Assembly (NCBI RefSeq): GCF_028369055.1 | Contig: NZ_JAQNCZ010000001.1 | Span: 806,001-870,000 of the forward strand | DNA: 64,000 nt | Origin: Cognatishimia sp. SS12 | Lineage (GTDB): Bacteria; Pseudomonadota; Alphaproteobacteria; Rhodobacterales; Rhodobacteraceae | Direction of reading: 5' to 3' | In this document: piece by piece, positions 29,801 through 37,186 of the stretch | Position numbering within the stretch: the first letter of the stretch is position 1 | How the letters are laid out: every line of letters begins with the position of its first letter | Notes under the pieces: generated by a model | Database searches by the model: none | The model's input: only the letters and a program-made list of their open reading frames with translations | What the model was told of the DNA's origin: nothing | Program-made: the position numbers and the translations under genes

Positions 29801-30271
29801 GTGCAAGACGGTCGAGCTTTCGCCGGTGTGGTCATCGCCAAGCGCCATCAGAACGCCGCCGTGTTGGGAGGTGCCCGCCATATTGGCGTGGCGCATCACA
29901 TCGCCGGTGCGATCCACGCCCGGTCCCTTGCCGTACCAGAGGCCAAAGACACCATCGTATTTGCCTTCGCCGCGCATCTCTGCCTGCTGCGTGCCCCAAA
30001 GCGCCGTGGCTGCCAGATCTTCGTTCAGACCCGATTGAAAGGTCACATTGGCCGGCTCCAGATGTTTCTTGGCGCGCGTCATCACACTGTCAACCGCCCC
30101 AAGCGGAGAGCCACGATACCCAGAAACAAAGCCTGCCGTGTTCAGCCCCGCCGCTTCGTCGCGCGCCTTTTGCGTCAGCATCAAGCGGACAAGCGCCTGC
30201 GTGCCGTTCAGCAAAACCTGCTTTTTGGTCAGATCAAATTTATCGCTCAGCGATACTTTCTGGATGCTCAT
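26852..30271 (-). CDS. Indolepyruvate ferredoxin oxidoreductase, fused alpha and gamma subunits
   Basis: A 1139-residue enzyme that oxidatively decarboxylates aryl-pyruvates (indolepyruvate, phenylpyruvate) to acyl-CoA, passing electrons to ferredoxin; it acts at the end of aromatic amino acid transamination. In order: the pyruvate-ferredoxin N-terminal domain, the thiamine-diphosphate domain (GGEGVNWVGEAPF, LGDGTYTHSGSLAIRAAL), an iron-sulfur region with CEGCGDC and CNKDFSCLSGFC near 640-690, the gamma domain starting GVGGTGIVTIG near 735, and a C-terminal DUF6537-type extension. The fused form is usual in proteobacteria. It diverges from a LysR-type gene over a region rich in dyads, and ends at its own terminator. 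Confidence 0.93.
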   Translation of the reverse strand: MSIQKVSLSDKFDLTKKQVLLNGTQALVRLMLTQKARDEAAGLNTAGFVSGYRGSPLGAVDSVMTRAKKHLEPANVTFQSGLNEDLAATALWGTQQAEMRGEGKYDGVFGLWYGKGPGVDRTGDVMRHANMAGTSQHGGVLMALGDDHTGESSTVLHQSEWALVDAYMPVVSPAGVQEIIDYGLYGLALSRFAGVWVGLKTMKDTIEATAVIDGSVDRVNVVTPEFQMPAGGLNIRTPDTPHDQEVRMIDYKRYAAEAFSHANKMDKRVWGKPGAKIGFAAAGKNWLDLTHAMSLLNIDEAEAERLGLTTYKIGQTFPLDMKGFHDWAEDLDLIVIVEEKRKLIEVQVKEAIFDDRQGRRVYGWYKGGAGSMHREELFPTRGALDPIMIAEKIGDILIEEGRGTDGIKAGLSALMEAKKADNAEDLANRVPHYCSGCPHNTSTRVPDGSRGGAGIGCHYMVQWMDRNSVGFTQMGGEGVNWVGEAPFSKREHIFQNLGDGTYTHSGSLAIRAALAAGTNITYKILYNDAVAMTGGQPIDGGIDAPQIARELQAMGVKNIALVYDEKEDIDLKAFPSGLMVHERAEFMDVQDKMKTIAGVSAILYVQTCANEKRRRRKRGAFPDPDKRVFINTDVCEGCGDCGVQSNCVSIVPVETELGRKRGIDQSSCNKDFSCLSGFCPSFVTLSGAKIRKEASASLELPDMPQPEIKPITGTHNVVMTGVGGTGIVTIGAVLAQAAQIDGKAAGMMEMAGLAQKGGAVHIHCRLAETPDDISAIRVATGECDALIGGDLVVSAGAKTLGLTTMGRTGAVVNSHEIITGEFTRNTEFTIPGDRLALQLQARLQDGLLLFDASELARVTMGDSIYSNMMIFGASWQMGQIPVSHEAIMHAITLNGAKVDENKRAFELGRWAALYPAEAEKLLAPGIVALPKSLEEKIAFRADQLVKYQGKGLAKKYRALVDPIADARLKEAVAKGYFKLLAYKDEYEVARMHLETREKAAKQFSGDFKMKFHLAPPMLSKMGPGGHPQKREFGEGMLRWFKLLAKLKSLRGTPLDVFGYTEERKMERALIKQYENDMAEVLPQQGDAAHDAAIALAELPMQIKGYGPVKAANEAKAAKRREELLAVLRTPASDLPRAAE

Positions 30272-30311
30272 CTGGCGTCTCCCCTCGGCTCGATGACACT
30301 GTTAGTATAGC

Positions 30312-30386
30312 GCATATATTAGGTCACCAATTCTGACCCAACCAAGGGGTTTATGTGACATTTCGAATAAAACCTCGCGTCACATA
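30312..30386. promoter_or_regulatory. Divergent iorAB/LysR promoter region with two dyads
   Basis: The 170-base gap is AT-rich. On the minus strand TTGGTT and TAATAT are separated by 18 bases, a promoter for iorAB, and the dyad GGTCA-N7-TGACC (30322-30338) lies in its spacer. A second perfect 8-bp inverted repeat, TATGTGAC (30352-30359) and GTCACATA (30379-30386), stands just upstream. These are good operator candidates; which regulator binds them is not known. Confidence 0.5.
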
Positions 30387-30442
30387 TTTTGTTTTTTCCT
30401 AATTTCTTGTATGTGGCGAATGGGTTAGCGAAAGTTGCGCAT

Positions 30443-31348
30443 ATGGACTGGGATAAGCTTAGAATCTTTCACGCTGTTGCGGATGCGGGCAGCCTCACAC
30501 ATGCGGGCGATGCGCTGCATCTGTCGCAATCGGCGGTCAGTCGCCAGGTGCGCGCCCTCGAAGAGAGCCTGAACACCACGCTGTTTCACCGCCACGCGCG
30601 CGGACTGATTCTTACTGAACAGGGGGAATTGCTGTTTGACGCGACCCGCGCCATGTCCAAGCGGCTGGATGCCGCTTCGGCCCGCATTCGCGACAGCGAA
30701 GAAGAGGTCTTTGGCGAATTGCGCGTGACCACCACGCTGGGCTTTGGCACCCTCTGGCTCGCCCCACGGCTGCATAAGCTTTATGAAAAATACCCGGACC
30801 TCAATATCGACCTGATGCTTGAGGAAAAGGTGCTCGACCTGCCCATGCGCGAGGCTGATGCCGCGATCCGCATGAAAGAACCCAGTCAGGCCGATCTGAT
30901 CCGCAAACGCCTGATGAGTGTGCGCATGCGGCTTTATGCGACGCAGGATTATCTGGATCGCCAAGGCACGCCGGAAACCATGGACGATCTGGTAGACCAT
31001 CGCCTGATTTGCCAGAACATCGACGCCACGCAGGTCAGCGCCAGCTCTGCCTTGACGCAATCGATCCTGACCCATGACATTCCGTCGCGACTTATGGTGA
31101 ACAATTACTTTGGCGTCTTACAGGCGGTGCTGCACGATCTGGGCATTGGCATCCTGCCCGATTATGTGGTCGAAGAATCCCCGGATCTGGTGCGCGTCTT
31201 CCCTGACACGGAAAGCAGCGAAGTGCCGGTCTATCTGGCCTACCCCGAAGAATTGCGCCAATCCAAACGCATTCAGGCGTTCCGCGATTTCATTCAGGAA
31301 GAGATCCAGCTTCACCGCAAATTGCTGAAAGAACAGGGCAACGTGTGA
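30443..31348 (+). CDS. LysR-family transcriptional regulator
   Basis: A 301-residue LysR-type regulator. The winged HTH is at residues 4-62 (FHAVADAGSLTHAGDALHLS, then QSAVSRQVRALEE); the effector-binding periplasmic-binding-like domain follows from about 90. Start: the ATG giving MDWDKLRIF, the usual LTTR opening; an upstream in-frame start would add 18 residues within the promoter region. It diverges from iorAB, so aryl-pyruvate oxidation is a possible target, although this particular LTTR type is common in Rhodobacterales next to other genes and may act elsewhere. Confidence 0.9.
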   Translation: MDWDKLRIFHAVADAGSLTHAGDALHLSQSAVSRQVRALEESLNTTLFHRHARGLILTEQGELLFDATRAMSKRLDAASARIRDSEEEVFGELRVTTTLGFGTLWLAPRLHKLYEKYPDLNIDLMLEEKVLDLPMREADAAIRMKEPSQADLIRKRLMSVRMRLYATQDYLDRQGTPETMDDLVDHRLICQNIDATQVSASSALTQSILTHDIPSRLMVNNYFGVLQAVLHDLGIGILPDYVVEESPDLVRVFPDTESSEVPVYLAYPEELRQSKRIQAFRDFIQEEIQLHRKLLKEQGNV

Positions 31349-31398
31349 GCCATGCGCCACATGCATATCGGCTTTGACGCTTTCGGCGTCAGATTATC

Positions 31399-31427
31399 TT
31401 GAAAGTTTTCAAACTGACCACTATTTC
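31399..31427 (+). promoter_or_regulatory. Promoter with palindromic -35 for a candidate small RNA
   Basis: TTGAAA (31399-31404) and TATTTC (31422-31427) are exactly 17 bases apart. The -35 is the left arm of a perfect inverted repeat TTGAAA-GT-TTTCAA (31399-31412), so it may be an operator too. Transcription would begin near 31434. Confidence 0.45.
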
Positions 31428-31433
31428 ACCTCT

Positions 31434-31518
31434 CGAAGGCGATGATTGCTGAAAAGCGCATCATCTTCATACCTCCCTGTTGGACTTCGGCCGAGCTATT
31501 CGCTCGGCCTTTTTTTTG
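31434..31518 (+). ncRNA. Candidate small RNA or attenuator leader
   Basis: Between the LysR gene and the dioxygenase gene a predicted transcript of about 85 nt has a promoter at one end and a strong intrinsic terminator at the other. It can form a first hairpin (GATGAT at 31441-31446 with ATCATC), then a single-stranded linker containing CCTCCC, which could pair with ribosome-binding sites, then the terminator hairpin. This architecture fits a trans-acting RNA of the anti-Shine-Dalgarno kind known in alphaproteobacteria, though the repeated CCUCCUCCC of those families is not present. Alternatively it is an attenuated 5' leader of the dioxygenase gene, which begins 65 bases after the terminator. 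Confidence 0.4.
31489..31518 (+). terminator. Strong intrinsic terminator
   Basis: An eight-bp stem GGCCGAGC/GCTCGGCC (31489-31496 with 31502-31509), loop of five, followed by nine T residues. It lies 140 bases after the LysR stop and 65 before the next gene. Confidence 0.9.
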
Positions 31519-31582
31519 GCTGCATTGTTTTTTGCCGACAAGGCCCCATGTTGCCAATGCGAGGAAACAGGAGCCGAAAAAT

Positions 31583-32188
31583 ATGACCGCGCGACGCAAC
31601 TTTTTAAAACTGACAGCCGCCACCGGCCTGATGGCCGCGACCCCAGCAATGGCAGCCGTTGTCACCCCCAAAGCCACTGAAGGGCCTTATTACCCAAAGC
31701 CCGGCATGCGGTTTGACGATATCGACAATGACCTGGTGAAAATCGCCAGCAAAGTGATCGAAGCCGGGGGCGAGGTCATCCGCCTGACCGGACAGGTCAT
31801 GACCAAGGACGGCACAACAATCGAAGGCGCGCGTGTCGAAATCTGGCAAACGGATGCCAATGGCCGCTATCTGCACACGGGCGAGCGCAGCGCACAGCCG
31901 CGCGATGCTGCCTTTCAGGGCTTCGGTCACGACATCACCGGCCCCGACGGCCGCTACAGCTTTCGCACCATCAAGCCGGTGGCCTACCCCGGACGCACGC
32001 CCCACATCCACGTAAAGGCGTTTGTGGGCAGAACAGAGCTGACAACGCAATTCTATCTGGATGACGACGCGCAGAATGGCGCTGACCGGATCTACAGCCG
32101 CATGACACCCGCAGAACGCGAAGCCGTGACCATGCGCTTTTCCGTGGTCGACGGGCTGCCACAGGCCACGGTCGACATCGTGCTTTAA
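31583..32188 (+). CDS. Tat-exported intradiol ring-cleavage dioxygenase-like protein
   Basis: A 201-residue protein of the protocatechuate/catechol dioxygenase (intradiol) fold. The first 25 residues are a Tat signal (RRNFLK, then a hydrophobic stretch ending PAMAA), so it acts in the periplasm, unlike classical cytoplasmic enzymes. The four non-haem Fe(III) ligands are present: Tyr96 (GRYLH), Tyr135 (AYPGR), His141 and His143 (PHIHV). It is shorter than PcaG or PcaH and has no partner subunit nearby. The substrate is unknown. The ATG at 31583 is preceded by CAGGAG and starts the signal peptide; an in-frame upstream ATG would run through the terminator hairpin. Confidence 0.85.
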   Translation: MTARRNFLKLTAATGLMAATPAMAAVVTPKATEGPYYPKPGMRFDDIDNDLVKIASKVIEAGGEVIRLTGQVMTKDGTTIEGARVEIWQTDANGRYLHTGERSAQPRDAAFQGFGHDITGPDGRYSFRTIKPVAYPGRTPHIHVKAFVGRTELTTQFYLDDDAQNGADRIYSRMTPAEREAVTMRFSVVDGLPQATVDIVL

Positions 32189-32225
32189 CGCGCCCATTCC
32201 CCGGCGCAAAAGTTGATGCAATCAG

Positions 32226-32252
32226 GCGCGCGGCAGGGCTTTCCCTGCCCGC
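32226..32252 (+). terminator. GC-rich hairpin between the dioxygenase gene and purL
   Basis: A perfect nine-to-ten-bp GC-rich stem (CGGCAGGG with CCCTGCCCG) with a short loop, followed by only a short T stretch. It may slow or end transcription from the dioxygenase gene; not a textbook terminator. Confidence 0.4.
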
Positions 32253-32300
32253 GGATTTGCCTTATGAGGGCGCCAAGATTGCCTTAGGGGACATGAGCAG

Positions 32301-34460
32301 ATGCAAGATCCAGAAATCACCGAAGACGTCATTGCAGCACACGGGTTCACCCCCGAGGAATATGCAGAGGTGATCAACATTCTGGGCCGCGACCCGACAT
32401 TCACCGAAATGGGTATTTTTTCGGCGATGTGGAACGAACATTGTTCCTACAAATCCTCCAAGAAATGGCTACGCACCCTGCCCACCGAAGGCCCGCAGGT
32501 GATCTGCGGCCCCGGTGAAAACGCCGGCATCGTTGATATTGGCGACGGTCAGGCTGTGGTCTTCAAAATGGAAAGCCACAACCACCCATCGTATATCGAA
32601 CCTTACCAAGGTGCGGCCACAGGCGTGGGCGGCATTCTGCGTGACGTGTTTACCATGGGCGCGCGCCCCATTGCGGCAATGAACTCTCTGTCCTTTGGTG
32701 AAACTTCACATCCGAAAACCAAACAATTGGTCAACGGCGTGGTCGAAGGCATCGGCGGCTATGGCAATTGCTTTGGCGTTCCGACCGTCGGCGGCGAAGT
32801 CCGTTTTCACCCGGCCTATAATGGCAACTGTCTGGTCAACGCCTTTGCTGCCGGTTTGGCGGACAGTGACAAGATTTTCTACTCGGCGGCTTCGGGCGTC
32901 GGTATGCCTGTTGTGTATCTCGGCGCAAAAACCGGGCGCGATGGCGTCGGCGGGGCGACCATGGCCTCCGCAGAGTTTGACGACACCATCGAAGAAAAGC
33001 GCCCCACCGTTCAGGTGGGCGACCCCTTCACCGAAAAACGCCTGATGGAAGCCACGCTGGAGCTGATGCAGACCGGCGCTGTGATTTCGATCCAGGATAT
33101 GGGCGCAGCAGGTCTGACCTGCTCAGCTGTGGAAATGGGTGACAAAGGCGGTCTGGGCGTACGCCTTGATCTTGAAAACGTGCCGCAGCGCGAAGAGAAC
33201 ATGACCGCCTATGAAATGATGCTGTCTGAATCACAAGAACGCATGCTGATGGTTCTGAAACCAGAGCTGGAAGAAGAAGCGCGCGCGGTCTTTGTGAAAT
33301 GGGATCTGGATTTTGCCATCGTCGGTGAAACCATCGCCGAAGACCGCTTTTTGATCATGCACAACGGCGAAGTCAAAGCAGACCTGCCACTGTCCAAACT
33401 CTCCTCCACCGCGCCAGAATATGACCGCCCCTGGGTGGCCACCCCGGCGGCCGAAGAATTGGCCGACGTGCCTGAGATTGACGCGATTGACGGGCTGAAG
33501 GCGCTGATTTCCTCGCCCAACTATGCGGGCAAACAATGGGTCTATGACCAGTATGACTCCATGGTGATGGCCGACACCGCGCGCGGCCCTGGCAAGGGCT
33601 CTGGTCTGTTGCGGGTGCATGGCACCGGCAAGAAACTGGCCTTCACCTCTGATGTGACCCCGCGCTATGTCAAAGCCAACCCGGTTGAAGGCGGCAAGCA
33701 GGCCGTTGCCGAGGCCTATCGCAACCTCACTGCTGTGGGGGCAAAGCCGCTGGCCACCACCGACAACATGAATTTTGGCAACCCTGAAAAGCCCGAGATC
33801 ATGGGGCAATTCGTTGGGGCCATTCAGGGCATCGGCGAAGCGGTCAAAGCGCTGGATATGCCCATCGTGTCGGGCAACGTCTCGCTTTACAATGAAACCG
33901 ACGGCAAAGGCATTCTGCCAACGCCAACCATCGGGGCCGTGGGCCTGATTGCCGCAAATGAAGAGCCAATTGATGGCGAGGTCCGCGAAGGCCATGTTGC
34001 CCTGCTGATCGGCGAGACCATCGGGCATCTGGGGCAATCCGCCCTGCTGGCCGAAGTGTTCAACCGCGAAGAAGGCGACGCGCCTGCGGTGGATCTGGCG
34101 GCCGAAAAGCTGAATGGCGAATTCATCCGCAACAACCGCGACATGATCAAAGCGTGTACCGATCTGGCCGACGGTGGCCTGGCGCTGGCCGCGTTTGAGC
34201 TGGCCGAACAGGCGGGCGTTGGCGTGGTGCTGGATGCCGCAGACACCGCTGCATTGTTTGGCGAAGATCAGGCGCGTTACCTGGTGGCCTGTAACTTTGA
34301 TCAAGCCGAAGAGCTGATGACCCGCGCCGCCGCTGCAGGCGTGGCGATCCAGTCGGTGGGCAAATTCACCGGCGATGTGGTGCGCTTTGGCAATTCCGAA
34401 GCCGCGCTGGCAGAGCTGGCGCAGATCTTCCGCAGCAGTTTCGCTGCCGCGGTCGCCTAA
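32301..34460 (+). CDS. purL: Phosphoribosylformylglycinamidine synthase subunit PurL
   Basis: PurL (719 aa) makes formylglycinamidine ribonucleotide from FGAR, ATP and ammonia in purine synthesis. This is the small form that works with separate PurS and PurQ, neither of which is in the window. [13 protein letters not shown] contains the active-site His47; two AIR-synthase-like halves follow, the first with [11 protein letters not shown] and [12 protein letters not shown], the second from about residue 425. AGGGGAC precedes the ATG. It is followed within 4 bases by the cysteine-rich gene, and further down by bolA and grxD, an order common in alphaproteobacteria. Confidence 0.97.
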   Translation: MQDPEITEDVIAAHGFTPEEYAEVINILGRDPTFTEMGIFSAMWNEHCSYKSSKKWLRTLPTEGPQVICGPGENAGIVDIGDGQAVVFKMESHNHPSYIEPYQGAATGVGGILRDVFTMGARPIAAMNSLSFGETSHPKTKQLVNGVVEGIGGYGNCFGVPTVGGEVRFHPAYNGNCLVNAFAAGLADSDKIFYSAASGVGMPVVYLGAKTGRDGVGGATMASAEFDDTIEEKRPTVQVGDPFTEKRLMEATLELMQTGAVISIQDMGAAGLTCSAVEMGDKGGLGVRLDLENVPQREENMTAYEMMLSESQERMLMVLKPELEEEARAVFVKWDLDFAIVGETIAEDRFLIMHNGEVKADLPLSKLSSTAPEYDRPWVATPAAEELADVPEIDAIDGLKALISSPNYAGKQWVYDQYDSMVMADTARGPGKGSGLLRVHGTGKKLAFTSDVTPRYVKANPVEGGKQAVAEAYRNLTAVGAKPLATTDNMNFGNPEKPEIMGQFVGAIQGIGEAVKALDMPIVSGNVSLYNETDGKGILPTPTIGAVGLIAANEEPIDGEVREGHVALLIGETIGHLGQSALLAEVFNREEGDAPAVDLAAEKLNGEFIRNNRDMIKACTDLADGGLALAAFELAEQAGVGVVLDAADTAALFGEDQARYLVACNFDQAEELMTRAAAAGVAIQSVGKFTGDVVRFGNSEAALAELAQIFRSSFAAAVA

Positions 34461-34463
34461 ACA

Positions 34464-35000
34464 ATGTTGGGGCAGACCGCGCTCTTCCCCGATTTCACCG
34501 CTGATTGCACAAGATGCGCCGCGCTCTGTTGCGTGGCGCTTCATTTTGACAAGGGCGATGCCTTCGCCTTTGACAAACCCGCAGGCACACCCTGCCCCAA
34601 CCTCGCCCCTGACAGTTTTGGCTGCCGTATCCACGCCGACCTGATGAACAAGGGCTTTGGTGGCTGCGTGAAATTTGACTGCCGCGGTGCAGGCCAGCGC
34701 GTCACCCAAGAGGTTTTTGCAGGCATCACATGGCGCGACGCGCCGGATCAGATGCGCCAGATGATCGATGCGTTTCGCATGATGCGCCGCCTGCATGAAA
34801 CGCTTGAGGCCATCGCCCTGCTGCAACGCTATCCCCTCAGCCCGCCGCAAAGCCAGCAGCTTGATGCCTTTCTAGCAGAGCTGACGGCCCCCGAAAGCGG
34901 CTGGACCGTCAGCAGCCTGACCGCGCTGGACGCCAGCGACGTGTTTGACCGATTTAAGGCCGCCCTGCCCGCGTTTCGCAGCGCCGTGTCGCGCGCCTAA
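34464..35000 (+). CDS. Cysteine-rich YkgJ-like hypothetical protein
   Basis: A 178-residue protein with a cysteine cluster at its N-terminus: Cys15, Cys18, Cys22, Cys23, Cys44, Cys54, Cys68 and Cys73, beginning CTRCAALCC. The CxxCxxxCC pattern resembles the YkgJ (UPF0153) zinc or iron-sulfur binding type and the N-terminal part of some actinobacterial pentapeptide-repeat proteins. The remainder (about 90-178) is alpha-helical and lacks repeats. It starts four bases after the purL stop, so it is co-transcribed with purL; a metal-binding or Fe-S role next to bolA/grxD is tempting but unproven. Confidence 0.7.
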   Translation: MLGQTALFPDFTADCTRCAALCCVALHFDKGDAFAFDKPAGTPCPNLAPDSFGCRIHADLMNKGFGGCVKFDCRGAGQRVTQEVFAGITWRDAPDQMRQMIDAFRMMRRLHETLEAIALLQRYPLSPPQSQQLDAFLAELTAPESGWTVSSLTALDASDVFDRFKAALPAFRSAVSRA

Positions 35001-35081
35001 ACGGTTGCGGCCCCCGTTACTCCCGCCTAGGCTGAAGTGAACGAACTTTTTTCAACGGACCCGATTTCGCAAGGCGAATTG

Positions 35082-35957
35082 ATGACGAAACATCTGATCT
35101 TCATGATCGGCGCGCATAAGACCGCCTCCACCCATTTTCAGCGCTCGATGAGTCAAAACGCCGCCCTGATGGCAGAGCATGACGTTGCGGTGATTGCGCC
35201 GCAAATCATTGGCAGCAACCTTTTCCCACTGGCCAATCTACTGCGCGAGCGTATTGATCCGCGTCTGACCGCGGGTGCGGGCGACGCTTTTCTAGAGCAT
35301 TACGTTGGCGAGGCCGGTACCGCCCTTCTGATGAATGAAAACATCTCAGGCAATCTACGCCCCAATATGCTGATGGAAGGCGATCGCTTTTACCGCTTTG
35401 CGCCAAAACGCATGGCGCGGCTGGCGCAGCTATTTCCCGGTCAACGCCACACCATTTCGCTGGCGATTCGCAACCCGGCGCGGTTTCTCGTGTCGGCTTG
35501 GCAGGAGAACATGAAAGGTCATGCCTTCAACAGCTTTGACAGCTACGTCAGCGGCATTGATTTGACCGCGCTCAGTTGGTCCAACCTGATCTTCCGCCTG
35601 CGCAAGACCATTGATGGGCCGGTGGACTTCATGGTTTGGCGCTATGAGGATTATGAAACCGCGCGCCAAGAGTTGATCACGGAGATCGCCGGGGAGGCCT
35701 GCGCCGCGCAGATCGCTTGGTTGGATCGGGCCGCCAATCAGGGTCTGTCAGCGCAGGGGCTGGCCTATCTTGAGGCGCTCGGCGAGGACATCACAGCAGA
35801 AAACCGCGCCGCCGCAGAGAAGCTTTTCCCGCGTGGGCCGGATTTTCCGGGGTTTGCGCCCTATTCAGACAAGGCCCTCGCCGATCTGACTGCGCGCTAT
35901 GACGCCGACTGGGAGGTGATCCAGCAGATGCCGCATTGCCGGACATTTCCAGCGTAG
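35082..35957 (+). CDS. Sulfotransferase-like P-loop protein
   Basis: A 291-residue protein with the marks of the sulfotransferase superfamily: a 5'-phosphosulfate loop IGAHKTASTHFQ (residues 9-20) and a 3'-phosphate segment AIRNPARFLVSAW (128-140). Overall similarity is to the scattered bacterial sulfotransferase-like proteins of Rhodobacterales, which are often near polysaccharide genes; here there are none. Whether it transfers sulfate, and onto what, is unknown. I use the ATG at 35082, which has AAGGCGA at the right distance and begins the P-loop strand; a GTG 15 codons upstream is possible. Confidence 0.7.
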   Translation: MTKHLIFMIGAHKTASTHFQRSMSQNAALMAEHDVAVIAPQIIGSNLFPLANLLRERIDPRLTAGAGDAFLEHYVGEAGTALLMNENISGNLRPNMLMEGDRFYRFAPKRMARLAQLFPGQRHTISLAIRNPARFLVSAWQENMKGHAFNSFDSYVSGIDLTALSWSNLIFRLRKTIDGPVDFMVWRYEDYETARQELITEIAGEACAAQIAWLDRAANQGLSAQGLAYLEALGEDITAENRAAAEKLFPRGPDFPGFAPYSDKALADLTARYDADWEVIQQMPHCRTFPA

Positions 35958-36038
35958 CCCCAGTAAAACAACGTGCAGGCACCCTTGCGCTCGCTGCGGC
36001 GCGCACATAAGTTGACAGAAAATATCAAGGATATCTTC

Positions 36039-36275
36039 ATGGCCATCACCGCATCTGAAATCGAGCATTTGCTCCGTGACGCTTTTCCCGGCGGCAAAAT
36101 CACCGTGCAGGGCGACGACGGCGCGCATTTCGCCGCTGAGGTGATCGACAAAAGCTTTCGTGGCATGAACCGGGTGCAGCAACAGCGCGCCGTCTATGCC
36201 GCCCTCAAAGGCAAGATGGATGGCTCCAATGGTGAGCTGCACGCCCTGGCCCTGACCACCAAGGCCCCTGAATAA
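36039..36275 (+). CDS. BolA family iron-sulfur regulator/chaperone
   Basis: A 78-residue BolA/IbaG-type protein with the [27 protein letters not shown] core, including the conserved His that can ligate a [2Fe-2S] cluster shared with a monothiol glutaredoxin. The glutaredoxin gene follows 70 bases downstream, the classical partner arrangement. The upstream in-frame region is not BolA-like, so the ATG at 36039 (AAGGA upstream) is the start. Confidence 0.95.
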   Translation: MAITASEIEHLLRDAFPGGKITVQGDDGAHFAAEVIDKSFRGMNRVQQQRAVYAALKGKMDGSNGELHALALTTKAPE

Positions 36276-36345
36276 ACCAGACAATTGCCAGCCGCGCGCT
36301 GGCCCGATGCCGCCCGATCAAGGCATCACAACAAAGGATGACGCA

Positions 36346-36708
36346 ATGAGCGACGCAAAAACCCGTATCGAGGAAACCGTCAACGCCCATGATGTGGTGC
36401 TGTACATGAAAGGCACCAAGGAAATGCCGCAATGCGGGTTCTCCAGCCGCGTGGCCGGTGTTCTGAACTACATGGGCGTGGAATACACCGATGTGAACGT
36501 CTTGGCCGATGAAGACATTCGCCAAGGCATCAAGGATTATTCCGACTGGCCAACCATCCCGCAACTCTACGTCAAAGGTGAATTTGTTGGCGGCTGCGAT
36601 ATCGTCACCGAAATGACCCTCTCCGGTGAGCTGGACACCATGTTTGACAACAAGGGCGTCACCTACAGCAAAGAGATGGCCGAAAAAATCCGCGAAGCCA
36701 ACGCCTAA
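36346..36708 (+). CDS. grxD: Monothiol glutaredoxin, Grx4 type
   Basis: GrxD (120 aa) binds and transfers [2Fe-2S] clusters with glutathione and BolA. The CGFS active site has Cys30 in [30 protein letters not shown] is the glutathione-binding cis-Pro region. Length is standard. It is followed by a strong terminator and pairs with the BolA gene just upstream. Confidence 0.97.
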   Translation: MSDAKTRIEETVNAHDVVLYMKGTKEMPQCGFSSRVAGVLNYMGVEYTDVNVLADEDIRQGIKDYSDWPTIPQLYVKGEFVGGCDIVTEMTLSGELDTMFDNKGVTYSKEMAEKIREANA

Positions 36709-36734
36709 GCGCAGCTGGCGCAGATCACATTCGG

Positions 36735-36766
36735 AAAAGGCGGCTCATAGAGGCCGCCTTTTCTTA
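36735..36766 (+). terminator. Rho-independent terminator after grxD
   Basis: A ten-bp stem beginning AAAAGGCGGC (36735-36744 with 36753-36762) followed by TTTTCTT. The A-rich left arm makes it usable on both strands, also for zapA. Confidence 0.9.
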
Positions 36767-36790
36767 TTCAACAACAGTACTTTACCAATT

Positions 36791-37186
36791 TTAAGACGCG
36801 GCTTTTTCTTCCACCGTGGTTGCCAGCGCTTCGGCACGGGCGGCAAGCTCTGCCAGGCTGTCCTTGACGGATGAGGGCACCACCGGCACCTCAACCTTGT
36901 CCGGCACGGGCGCGGGGGCGTTCTTGATCCGCTCCACCTCGGCGGTCTGCTCCGCCAGTTTGGCTTCGAGCTCGCGCATGCGATCTTCCATCCCGGCCGA
37001 TTTATCCGCCAGCATCAGCCCCGCCATCAACAGCATCCGCGCTTCGGGGATACGGCCAATCTGGCTGGTCAGCACCCGCGCCTCATCGTCCAGCATCTTG
37101 GCCGCCGATTGCAGAAAATGCTGCTCGCCCTCTTGGCAGGCCACTTCGAAGGCGCGCCCGCCAATGCTGATTTCTACTTCTGGCAT
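36791..37186 (-). CDS. zapA: Cell division protein ZapA
   Basis: ZapA (131 aa) bundles FtsZ filaments at the division site. The N-terminal globular part is EVEISIGGRAFEVACQEGEQHFLQ, followed by a coiled coil (about 55-100); the C-terminal third is longer and Ala/Pro-rich compared with E. coli ZapA. Its ATG overlaps the stop of an upstream coiled-coil gene (ATGA), showing tight coupling between the two. Confidence 0.92.
   Translation of the reverse strand: MPEVEISIGGRAFEVACQEGEQHFLQSAAKMLDDEARVLTSQIGRIPEARMLLMAGLMLADKSAGMEDRMRELEAKLAEQTAEVERIKNAPAPVPDKVEVPVVPSSVKDSLAELAARAEALATTVEEKAAS

Noticed and set aside
27005-30310. A 1101-codon open frame on the plus strand opposite iorAB
   Set aside because: It is the mirror of a highly conserved coding frame in GC-rich DNA; the protein is rich in His, Arg and Gln with no domain, and the minus-strand enzyme is unmistakable.
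31442-31582. N-terminal extension of the dioxygenase gene from an upstream in-frame ATG
   Set aside because: It would translate through the strong terminator hairpin and hide the Tat signal; the ATG at 31583 has its own ribosome site and starts the signal peptide.
33231-34850. A long minus-strand open frame across purL
   Set aside because: Antisense shadow of purL and its downstream gene; composition is unlike any protein family.
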